A program made the position numbers and the translations under genes. From contig JAGDMJ010000139.1 of NCBI GenBank assembly GCA_017860555.1, forward strand, positions 1 through 8,039: DNA of 8,039 bases. Reading direction: 5' to 3'. The stretch comes from Bacteroidota bacterium (lineage in GTDB: Bacteria; Bacteroidota; Ignavibacteria; UBA10030; UBA6906). Positions 1 through 6,045 of the stretch are shown here, in pieces. Under the pieces are notes generated by a model that was given only the letters and a program-made list of their open reading frames with translations, was not told the origin of the DNA and made no database searches. Position 1 is the first letter of the stretch; each line of letters begins with the position of its first letter.

Positions 1-120
1 CTTCAGTGGAGCGTTGGCCTTGATGGAGTGCTCGAGTTTTCTAACGAGATCGTCTTCTCTGATGATCTCGGCGATACCGCGCTTGATGATGTCGAGCTGT
101 TCGTTGACAGGAGCAAACAC
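1..120 (-). CDS. tyrS: Tyrosyl-tRNA synthetase, N-terminal fragment (runs off window start)
   Basis: Only the first 40 codons are present. They begin at a GTG at 120-118 and stay open to base 1. The peptide starts with a PVNEQLDIIKRG segment followed by an acidic stretch and LVRKLEHS. This matches the N-terminal helix seen in many bacterial TyrRS (pattern PVxEQLxxIKRGxxEII...EEL..KL), just before the Rossmann catalytic domain. The HIGH- and KMSKS-type motifs would lie outside the window. The gene follows smpB in the same direction and reading frame, with 9 bases between the smpB TAA and the GTG. An AGG overlapping the smpB stop could serve as ribosome binding site. TyrRS charges tRNA-Tyr with tyrosine in the cytoplasm. 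Identity rests on 40 residues of N-terminal similarity, so it is probable rather than certain. Confidence 0.78.
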   Translation of the reverse strand, partial: MFAPVNEQLDIIKRGIAEIIREDDLVRKLEHSIKANAPLK

Positions 121-129
121 TTCGGTTTC

Positions 130-594
130 TTACCTCGCGTAATTCCTGCGGATATCACGTTCCGCGTCGCGCTTCGCAATGTCGCGACGCTTGTCGTATT
201 CTTTCTTCCCTTTGCAGACGCCCAAGAGAACCTTTGCGACGCTCTTGCGGAAATACAACTGAAGGGGGATGAGGGTCAATCCTTTCTCGGCAGTGCGGCC
301 AAGGAGCTTGCGGATCTCGTTTCTGTGCAGCAGAAGTTTCCTGTTTCGGAGCGGGTCTACGTTCGTGTAGCTGCCTTGTTCGTACGGGCTTACGTGCATT
401 CCGAAGAGCCAGACCTCGCCGTTCTCGATCGTCGCGTACCCATCTCCGAAGTTCACGTTCCCCTTGCGCAGGGACTTGACCTCGGTACCTTTCAGGACGA
501 TTCCGGCTTCAACGGTATCAAGAACAGTGTACTCGTGTCTGGCCTTCCGGTTGGTCGCGATCACCTTCTCCCCGGATTCGCCCGACGCTTTCAT
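130..594 (-). CDS. smpB: SsrA-binding protein SmpB (trans-translation)
   Basis: A 154-residue protein of normal SmpB length. SmpB binds tmRNA and delivers it to ribosomes stalled on broken mRNAs, so that the nascent peptide is tagged for degradation. Visible family signatures are NRKARHEY (residues 15-22), the GIVLKGTEVKSLR strand-helix (31-43), PLQLYFR (110-116) and a basic tail with GKKEYDKR followed by more Lys/Arg (129-154). That tail mimics mRNA in the decoding channel. The start was set at the ATG at 594-592 because a CGGGAG ribosome site lies a few bases upstream and the -10 box is only about 22 bases away. An in-frame ATG at 645 would add a hydrophobic 17-residue extension, but it overlaps the -35 element and is unlikely to be transcribed. 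It is first in a unit with tyrS. No ssrA gene is visible nearby. Confidence 0.96.
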   Translation of the reverse strand: MKASGESGEKVIATNRKARHEYTVLDTVEAGIVLKGTEVKSLRKGNVNFGDGYATIENGEVWLFGMHVSPYEQGSYTNVDPLRNRKLLLHRNEIRKLLGRTAEKGLTLIPLQLYFRKSVAKVLLGVCKGKKEYDKRRDIAKRDAERDIRRNYAR

Positions 595-616
595 GACGCT
601 CCCGAAAATTTTGATA

Positions 617-645
617 AGTATAGCGAAAACGCACAGGAAAATCAA
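617..645 (-). promoter_or_regulatory. sigma70-type promoter for smpB-tyrS
   Basis: On the minus strand, TTGATT (645-640) and TATACT (622-617) are separated by exactly 17 bases. The predicted transcription start is near 610, leaving a leader of about 16 nt with the CGGGAG ribosome site. The placement independently supports the smpB start at 594. Confidence 0.7.
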
Positions 646-663
646 TCAAAAACCTCCCGTCCG

Positions 664-677
664 GGAAAGTATTTTCC
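664..677. repeat. Short palindrome between the two divergent promoters
   Basis: GGAAA and TTTCC are perfect 5-base arms around a 4-base spacer (GTAT). The element lies about 20 bases behind the smpB -35 and about 45 bases before the aroB -35, where an operator shared by both promoters could sit. It is short enough to occur by chance, and no regulator family is recognised. Confidence 0.25.
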
Positions 678-722
678 TTTGACCATGCCCATAGCGCCAA
701 ACAATCATCCGCCCCCCACTTC

Positions 723-751
723 TTGACTTTCTTCGCCGCAAGCAGTATTAT
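723..751 (+). promoter_or_regulatory. sigma70-type promoter for the aro operon
   Basis: TTGACT (723-728) and TATTAT (746-751) are separated by 17 bases. Both boxes are near consensus and the spacing is ideal. The start of transcription should fall around 756-759, giving a leader of about 90 nt before aroB. It is the only strong plus-strand promoter I can find upstream of the five-gene operon, and it points away from smpB. Confidence 0.72.
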
Positions 752-773
752 CATGAGTATCGTTCTCTGTGAG

Positions 774-814
774 TTTCGAGCGCAATGCCAACGTGAATGA
801 CCTTCACCTCGAAA
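774..814 (+). promoter_or_regulatory. Putative antiterminator pairing in the aroB leader
   Basis: TTTCGAG (774-780) is perfectly complementary to CTCGAAA (808-814). Inside that pairing GTGAA (793-797) can pair with TTCAC (803-807) around a 5-base loop. Together these use up the 5' arm and loop of the terminator hairpin at 801-823, so the two folds exclude each other. This is the logic expected of an attenuator switch. The pairings are read by eye and no free energies were calculated. What senses the signal (protein, metabolite or ribosome) is not visible. Confidence 0.45.
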
Positions 815-831
815 GGATGAAGGTTTTTTTT
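801..831 (+). terminator. Intrinsic terminator in the aroB leader (attenuator candidate)
   Basis: CCTTCACC (801-808) pairs with GGATGAAGG (815-823) with one bulged A (817) and a 6-base loop. Eight T residues (824-831) follow directly. It works only in the plus direction, because the other strand has no U-tract at the far side. No plus-strand gene ends upstream, so it probably stops transcripts from the 723-751 promoter before aroB, whose ATG is 16 bases beyond the T-run. Alternatively it could end a small RNA of about 75 nt. Confidence 0.68.
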
Positions 832-847
832 ATTTCGGTCCCCGTCC

Positions 848-1945
848 ATGAAGACCCTCCGCATACCTGTCCGCCTGAGACAGACTCGCGACCGCTCGTA
901 CGAAATCTCCGTTTCGGCCGGCATGATGAAGCATCTCCCCGCGATCCTCTCCCGCCGGTGGCCGGGCCGAAGGATCTTCGTCATTTCGGACAACCGTGTC
1001 GGGAGACTCTATGGCAGGGCGTTTATGCGCGAGTTGTTGGCGCAGGGTGCGGATTGTTCGCTCCTTGAATTTAAGCAAGGAGAGGAATCCAAAAACTCCG
1101 GTACCGCGTATCTGCTGCAATCGCAGCTGCTGCGGGGCGGCGTCAAGCGGGACAGCCTGGTGGTTGCCCTGGGAGGCGGTGTGGTGGGAGACATGGCAGG
1201 GTATGTGGCGGCGACGGTTCTCAGGGGCATCGGGTTCGTACAGGTGCCCACGACGCTGCTTGCGCAAGTGGACAGCAGTGTGGGCGGCAAGGTAGGCGTT
1301 GACCATCCAGTGGGCAAGAACCTCATTGGTGCATTTCACCAACCCCTGGCCGTTTTCATCGATCCTGCCGTCCTGGCAACCTTGCCCGACGATGAATTTC
1401 GCAACGGCCTTGCCGAGATTGCCAAGATCGCCGCCGGGCTGGACGCGGCATTCTTCCGCCGGATCGAAAGGAATGCTCCGGCATTGCGGAAAACCGATGT
1501 CCGGCAACTTTCCTGGCTCATCGCCCGGGCCGTCGGGCTCAAGGCGGCCGTTGTGGAAAAGGACGAACTTGAGTCTGGGCTGCGAAAAGCGCTGAATCTC
1601 GGGCATACGATCGGACATGCCGTGGAAGCGTCGTCGGGTTTTGCCATCAAGCACGGCGTCGCGGTAGCAATCGGAATGGCGGCCGAAGCGAATCTGGCCG
1701 TTCGTCTCGGGCTGATGCCAGAAAGGGACAGGACCCGCCTGTTGAACACGCTCCGGGCCCTCCGCCTCCCAACAAGGTTGCCTCGCATTCGGAAGCACGG
1801 ACAGTTCCTCGCAGCCCTCGCGGCCGACAAGAAATCTCTGAGTGATGGAACACGTTTTGTCCTGCCCTCCGCGATCGGGTCCTCTGCCATCAATGTGAAC
1901 GTGCCCCGCGAATTCATCATGGATCTGCTGCGCCCGAAGCCATGA
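848..1945 (+). CDS. aroB: 3-dehydroquinate synthase
   Basis: A 365-residue protein of usual length. It converts DAHP to 3-dehydroquinate, the second step of the shikimate pathway, using NAD and a divalent metal (usually zinc) in the cytoplasm. The NAD-binding glycine motif GGGVVGDMAG is at 109-118. The long conserved block PTTLLAQVDSSVGGK is at 134-148, followed by HPVGKNLIGAFHQP. The metal ligands expected from the family are Glu190 (GLAE), His253 (LNLGHTIGHAVE) and His269 (KHG), with the usual 16-residue spacing between the two histidines. Lys193, Arg246 and Asn250 fit other active-site positions. The ATG at 848 is the only candidate start, because an in-frame TGA lies at 818. No clear Shine-Dalgarno precedes it and a poly-T attenuator sits just upstream. 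It is first in the operon and its stop overlaps the aroDE start by 4 bases (ATGA). Confidence 0.97.
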   Translation: MKTLRIPVRLRQTRDRSYEISVSAGMMKHLPAILSRRWPGRRIFVISDNRVGRLYGRAFMRELLAQGADCSLLEFKQGEESKNSGTAYLLQSQLLRGGVKRDSLVVALGGGVVGDMAGYVAATVLRGIGFVQVPTTLLAQVDSSVGGKVGVDHPVGKNLIGAFHQPLAVFIDPAVLATLPDDEFRNGLAEIAKIAAGLDAAFFRRIERNAPALRKTDVRQLSWLIARAVGLKAAVVEKDELESGLRKALNLGHTIGHAVEASSGFAIKHGVAVAIGMAAEANLAVRLGLMPERDRTRLLNTLRALRLPTRLPRIRKHGQFLAALAADKKSLSDGTRFVLPSAIGSSAINVNVPREFIMDLLRPKP

Positions 1946-3405
1946 TCATCGTCTCTCTGACCGGACCCACGCTGCCTGACGTGCGACGTCAGGTGAAAGG
2001 GGCGAAGCCATTCGCCGACGTCTTCGAATTCCGCCTGGACCTCATCAGCGCAGAAGATCGCATCCCGGTCCTTTCCCTTTCGCCCCTGCCGTTCATCGCA
2101 ACCTGCCGGCCGGCGTGGGAGGGGGGAGCCTTCACCGGTCCGGAAGAGGAAAGGTTCGTACTTCTCGAGTCGGCGTGCGAGGAGGGCGCGGCATACGTCG
2201 ACATTGAGTACCGTGCCGGTCGCCGGGTCTTGGACCGGTTTCGGGGCTTGCTTCGACGGCCCGGGCTTATTGTCTCGTATCATCTCCCGAGCGGAAAGCT
2301 TCCCGATCCGGCCCGGTTGTACGGCAAGCTGCACTCTGCCCATGGAGACGTTGTCAAGATGGCGTTCGTCGCACATGACAGCTATCAGAACGTGCTGGCA
2401 TTTGAGTTTCTTGCCCTCGCACGGCAGGATCGCCAAAAGGCGGTGGCGATTGCCATGGGAGAAGAAGGAGAACCGAGCAGGATCCTGTACAAGAAATTCT
2501 GGGGCTGGGGCACGTACGCATCCACCGAAGACGGCAGGAGCGCGGCCCCGGGACAGGTGCGTGCAAGCGAGCTCAAGAAGATCTACCGTGCCGATCTCCT
2601 GACTCCCTCCACGAAGGTCTTCGGAGTGGTGGGGAACCCTCTTGGTCAGAGCAAAGGGATCTATGTGCACAATCCTCTCTTCCGGAAGGCGAGGAAGAAC
2701 TCGGTGTATTGCAGGTTCATCGTCTCCGATCTCGGGCGGTTCATGCACGCGATCGCTCCGCACCTTGACGGGTTCAGCGTTACGATCCCGCACAAGCAAC
2801 AGGTGATGCGCTATCTCGACCGCATCGATCCGACTGCACGGAAGATCGGGGCGGTAAACACGGTTGTCCGCAGACAGGGAACACTGTATGGCACGAATAC
2901 CGATGCGCCGGGTGCGCTCGATGCCATTGAGGCGCACATGCGTGTTCGTGGCAAGACCGTGCTCATCCTCGGTGCCGGCGGGGCGGCCAGGGCCATCGCG
3001 TTCGAAGCGAAGAGGAGGGGAGCGAAGGTCCACATCACAAACCGGACAGTCACAAAATCCCGCAAGCTCGCGCGCGAACTTGGAGCAGTGGCCGTGGCGT
3101 TCGGGGATGCCGGTGATGCGGACATCCTCGTCAATGCTACATCAGTCGGCATGACGCCACATGCCTCCGAATCTCCAGTGCCGAGGAGCTTCATTCGTGC
3201 CAGGCTTGTCTTCGACGCGGTGTACAACCCTCCCGTCACCAGATTGCTCCGTGACGCGAGAACGAAAAAAGCGCGAATCATCTCAGGACTGGAAATGTAC
3301 GTCAATCAGGGGGTGCGGCAATCCCGGCTTTTCACCGGCCGGAAACCCGACATTGCGCTCATGCGGCGCATCCTGCGAGCACGCCTTCTGGGGCATCGAC
3401 AATGA
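1942..3405 (+). CDS. aroDE: Bifunctional type I 3-dehydroquinase / shikimate dehydrogenase (AroD-AroE fusion)
   Basis: A 487-residue two-domain enzyme for steps three and four of the shikimate pathway: dehydration of 3-dehydroquinate, then NADPH reduction of 3-dehydroshikimate. Residues 1 to about 220 form a compact type I dehydroquinase. It has EFRLD (29-33), TCRPAWEGG (54-62), general base His114, Schiff-base Lys139, Arg180 and APGQ with Gln205. Residues about 224-487 form the shikimate dehydrogenase, with TIPHK and catalytic Lys285, AVNT, GTNTD with Asp321, glycine loop GAGGAA (344-349), NRT (367-369) suiting NADP, and SGLEMYVNQG with Gln456. The substrate loop normally reads HSxSP. Here it reads QSKGI (236-240), so the second serine is Gly239. 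The fusion matches the plant and chlamydial arrangement. It overlaps both neighbours by 4 bases (ATGA), implying translational coupling. Confidence 0.95.
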   Translation: MIIVSLTGPTLPDVRRQVKGAKPFADVFEFRLDLISAEDRIPVLSLSPLPFIATCRPAWEGGAFTGPEEERFVLLESACEEGAAYVDIEYRAGRRVLDRFRGLLRRPGLIVSYHLPSGKLPDPARLYGKLHSAHGDVVKMAFVAHDSYQNVLAFEFLALARQDRQKAVAIAMGEEGEPSRILYKKFWGWGTYASTEDGRSAAPGQVRASELKKIYRADLLTPSTKVFGVVGNPLGQSKGIYVHNPLFRKARKNSVYCRFIVSDLGRFMHAIAPHLDGFSVTIPHKQQVMRYLDRIDPTARKIGAVNTVVRRQGTLYGTNTDAPGALDAIEAHMRVRGKTVLILGAGGAARAIAFEAKRRGAKVHITNRTVTKSRKLARELGAVAVAFGDAGDADILVNATSVGMTPHASESPVPRSFIRARLVFDAVYNPPVTRLLRDARTKKARIISGLEMYVNQGVRQSRLFTGRKPDIALMRRILRARLLGHRQ

Positions 3406-4679
3406 ATGCACGGGAGATCACACCTACGGGGCCGGTGCACGCACGGATCTCGGTCCCGGGCTCGAAGAGCATCACGAATCGTGCCCTGATCTGCGCCGCG
3501 CTTGCACGGGGGGAGTCCGTTCTCCGGAATGCGTCGGACAGCGATGACACGGCTCTGATGGCAAATGGACTCAACCAGCTTGGTGTGTTGGCGAGGAAGC
3601 GTGGGGATGAACTCCTTGTCGAGGGAACGGGCGGGAGGCTCTATGCTCCCAGATTTCCGATCCCGGTTGGAAATGCCGGGACCACGTTTCGATTTCTCCT
3701 GTCACTCGCCGCGTTGGCCCGCGGGAAGACGGTGTTCGAGGGATCCGAGAGGATGGCGGATCGGCCGATCGAGGACCTCCTCCTGGCGCTCCGGCAGGCA
3801 GGTGTGGAGGTCGAGAAGGACCCCGTCGGGCCGCGGTGGAGTGTGTTGGGCGAAACGATGAAAGGGGAGACGGTCAACATCCGAAGCGACAAGAGTTCAC
3901 AGTTCCTCACATCCCTCCTGCTCGTCGCGCCGGCGCTGAATAGACCCTTGCGCATCAACGTCGAAGGGTCGATGTCATCCGCGTCGTATGTTTCCATGAC
4001 GCTTGATGTCATGCGGCATTTCGGGATCAGGGGAATAGAGAAGCAGGCGAACGGGTATGTGGTGCCGGCTGGAATCACGTATTCACCTGCGACATTCGAT
4101 GTTGAGGCAGATGCATCGAGCGCATCGTACCCCCTGGCGGCTGCCGCGATCACAGGAGGGAAGGTCTTCGTCGAAGGAGTTCGGAGCGACTCCACCCAGG
4201 GAGACGCACGCTTCGTGCAGATCCTTGAAGCGATGGGATGCCGGGCAGCATGGTCGGAGAACGGACTGGTTCTCGAGAGATCGGGGGCTCTCCAGGGGAT
4301 CGACGTGGACATGAACACCATGCCGGATGTTGTTCCGACCCTCTGCGCTGTCGCGCTCTTTGCCCGTGGGCCTACTACGATCAGGAATGTGGCTCATCTT
4401 CGGTACAAAGAGTCGGACAGGCTACAAGCACTGGCGACGGAACTCGCGAAAGTCGGTGCGACGATCACGCTTCGCCCCGACGGGCTGGACATCGTTCCCT
4501 CCCCGCTTCACGGGGCTCAGCTCGGCACCTACGGCGATCATCGACTTGTGATGAGCTTTGCGCTTGTCGGCCTCAGCGTCCAGGGCATTCGCATCGAGGA
4601 TCCCGAGTGTGTGAAGAAGTCCTATCCTCGGTTCTGGTCAGAGTTTGAGAAATTCCATTATCCAACAAATATCTCCTAA
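3402..4679 (+). CDS. aroA: 5-enolpyruvylshikimate-3-phosphate synthase
   Basis: A 425-residue protein of usual length. It transfers enolpyruvyl from PEP to shikimate-3-phosphate, the sixth step of the pathway. Visible family positions are Lys22, Ser23 and Arg27 in GSKSITNRA, GNAGT (90-94), Arg117 and Arg121 in the RMADRP stretch, SSQF (165-168), Asp237 in DASSASYPLAAAAI, Asp309 in DMNTMPDV, Glu337 in RYKESDRL, Arg381 in TYGDHRLVMS and Lys406 near the C terminus. The loop after GNAGT reads TFRFL, where E. coli has AMRPL, so it is not the standard enterobacterial type. The ATG overlaps the aroDE stop (ATGA). The shikimate kinase needed just before this step is not encoded in the window. The stop is 10 bases ahead of the aroC ATG. 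Confidence 0.97.
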   Translation: MNAREITPTGPVHARISVPGSKSITNRALICAALARGESVLRNASDSDDTALMANGLNQLGVLARKRGDELLVEGTGGRLYAPRFPIPVGNAGTTFRFLLSLAALARGKTVFEGSERMADRPIEDLLLALRQAGVEVEKDPVGPRWSVLGETMKGETVNIRSDKSSQFLTSLLLVAPALNRPLRINVEGSMSSASYVSMTLDVMRHFGIRGIEKQANGYVVPAGITYSPATFDVEADASSASYPLAAAAITGGKVFVEGVRSDSTQGDARFVQILEAMGCRAAWSENGLVLERSGALQGIDVDMNTMPDVVPTLCAVALFARGPTTIRNVAHLRYKESDRLQALATELAKVGATITLRPDGLDIVPSPLHGAQLGTYGDHRLVMSFALVGLSVQGIRIEDPECVKKSYPRFWSEFEKFHYPTNIS

Positions 4680-4689
4680 CAATACTCCC

Positions 4690-6045
4690 ATGGCAGGCAA
4701 TTCAACAGGCAATCATTTCCGCGTCATGACATTTGGCGAAAGCCACGGGCGGGCAATCGGCGCGGTCATTGATGGCGTGCGGCCCGGAATCCCCATTGAT
4801 ACCGAATTCATTCAAAGGGAACTCTCGCGCAGAAGGCCGGGACAGAGCGCGATGACCACGTCGCGCGCGGAGGCCGACCAGGTCGAGATCTTGAGCGGTG
4901 TCTTTGAAGGAAGGAGCACCGGCACGCCTATCTGCATGGTCATCTGGAACCGTGATCAGCAGCCGAAGGCGTATGAAAAGATCAAGGACATGTTCCGTCC
5001 GGGGCACGCCGGGTACACATACCTGGCAAAATTCGGCGTGAGTGATTACCGTGGGGGAGGCAGATCGTCCGGCCGCGAGACTGCGGCGCGCGTGGCCGCC
5101 GGAGCGGTGGCGAAACAGCTGCTCGCGAAGAAGGGGGTGGAAATCATAGCCTACACCAAGGAAGTCGCCGGTGTCCGGGCTCAGAGGGTCGACTACTCCA
5201 CGATCGAAAAGAATCCTCTTCGTTGTCCTGACCCTGTTGCGGCGAAGAAGATGGAACGAAAGGTTCTCAAGGCAAAATCAGAGGGGGATTCCGTCGGCGG
5301 GATTGTAGAAGTCGTGGTCAAGAATCCGCCAGTGGGACTGGGTGAGCCGGTTTTTGACAAACTTGAGGCGGACCTTTCCAAGGCGTTGATGTCCATCGGG
5401 GCCATAAAAGGAATAGAGATCGGTAACGGGTTTGCTGCTGCAAGGCTGAGAGGGAGCCAGAACAATGATCCGATGTACTTTGATCGGAATACGGGGCGGG
5501 TTCGCACCCGAACCAACAATGCGGGGGGCATAGCGGGAGGAATATCAAACGGCGAGGACATTGTCCTCCGGATTGCTGTCAAACCCCCTTCCTCGATCAA
5601 AAAAGAGCAGGAAACGGTGACAATTTCAGGAGAATCCGCCAGAATCACCGTGGAAGGAAGGCATGATCCTTGCATTTGCCCTCGTGTTGTCCCTGTGGCA
5701 GAGTCAATGGTGGCACTGACGCTGCTTGATCATCTGACCCGGCAGCGGCTCCTGCGCTCCAAAAAAGCCCTTCAGGAGCTTCGCGACACGGTGGATCTGA
5801 TAGATACCAACATTGTGCTCCTGCTCACAGAAAGGCAAGTTCTTGTAGAGCAAATTGGAGAATTGAAGAAAAGAAAAAAGGCAAAAATCGTCGACCGAAA
5901 AAGGGAGAGGCAGATACTTCGGAAACAGCTGGCTGTCGCCCGCGCTCTGGGTTTGGATGAGGAATTCACGGGCGAACTGTTTCAGGCGATCTTCAAGCTT
6001 GCACGATCCACGCAAAAGCAGGTCATTGGAGAGGTGAGATTGTGA
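4690..6045 (+). CDS. aroC-aroQ: Chorismate synthase fused to a C-terminal AroQ chorismate mutase
   Basis: A 451-residue protein with two complete domains. Residues 1 to about 355 are chorismate synthase (FMN-dependent, EPSP to chorismate). Motifs are FGESHG with His19, RPGHAGYTY with His106, RGGGRSSGRET (121-131), TNNAGGIAGGISNG (275-288) and GRHDPC (323-328). Residues about 360-447 are an all-helical AroQ mutase (chorismate to prephenate). Against E. coli AroQ the active-site set reads Arg365, Arg382, Lys393, Asp402, Arg405, Glu406 and Gln442; Ser84 is replaced by Ala438. Both domains therefore look active. The ATG at 4690 gives the classic MAGNS start. A TTG at 4645 would add 15 residues and overlap aroA. 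No Shine-Dalgarno precedes 4690, so reinitiation after aroA is plausible. The mutase part is lower in G+C (about 48% over 5761-6000) and lysine-rich. The stop overlaps the tyrA GTG by 4 bases. Confidence 0.95.
   Translation: MAGNSTGNHFRVMTFGESHGRAIGAVIDGVRPGIPIDTEFIQRELSRRRPGQSAMTTSRAEADQVEILSGVFEGRSTGTPICMVIWNRDQQPKAYEKIKDMFRPGHAGYTYLAKFGVSDYRGGGRSSGRETAARVAAGAVAKQLLAKKGVEIIAYTKEVAGVRAQRVDYSTIEKNPLRCPDPVAAKKMERKVLKAKSEGDSVGGIVEVVVKNPPVGLGEPVFDKLEADLSKALMSIGAIKGIEIGNGFAAARLRGSQNNDPMYFDRNTGRVRTRTNNAGGIAGGISNGEDIVLRIAVKPPSSIKKEQETVTISGESARITVEGRHDPCICPRVVPVAESMVALTLLDHLTRQRLLRSKKALQELRDTVDLIDTNIVLLLTERQVLVEQIGELKKRKKAKIVDRKRERQILRKQLAVARALGLDEEFTGELFQAIFKLARSTQKQVIGEVRL

Noticed and set aside
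595..645. Longer smpB start at the ATG at 645, adding a hydrophobic N-terminal stretch that resembles a signal peptide
   Set aside because: It overlaps the predicted -35 element, SmpB is cytoplasmic, and the ATG at 594 has a good ribosome site and family-typical start.
653..665. TCCCG/CGGGA inverted repeat (656-667 region) as a terminator
   Set aside because: The loop is only 2 bases and there is no T-run on the relevant side.
28..726. Long plus-strand open frame opposite smpB
   Set aside because: It is antisense to a clearly recognised SmpB and resembles no family.
753..820. Leader peptide controlling the attenuator (short frames from ATG at 753, 785 and 797)
   Set aside because: The first ATG lies before the likely transcription start. 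None has a ribosome site, and none is enriched in Tyr, Phe or Trp codons.
595..847. T-box riboswitch or TyrR boxes
   Set aside because: There is no T-box bulge consensus and the leader is too short. No TGTAAA-N6-TTTACA pattern is present.
1336..3033. 565-codon minus-strand open frame across aroB and aroDE
   Set aside because: It lies antisense to two genes with intact catalytic motifs; long opposite frames are common in G+C-rich genes. It has no recognisable domains and an Arg/Pro-rich composition.
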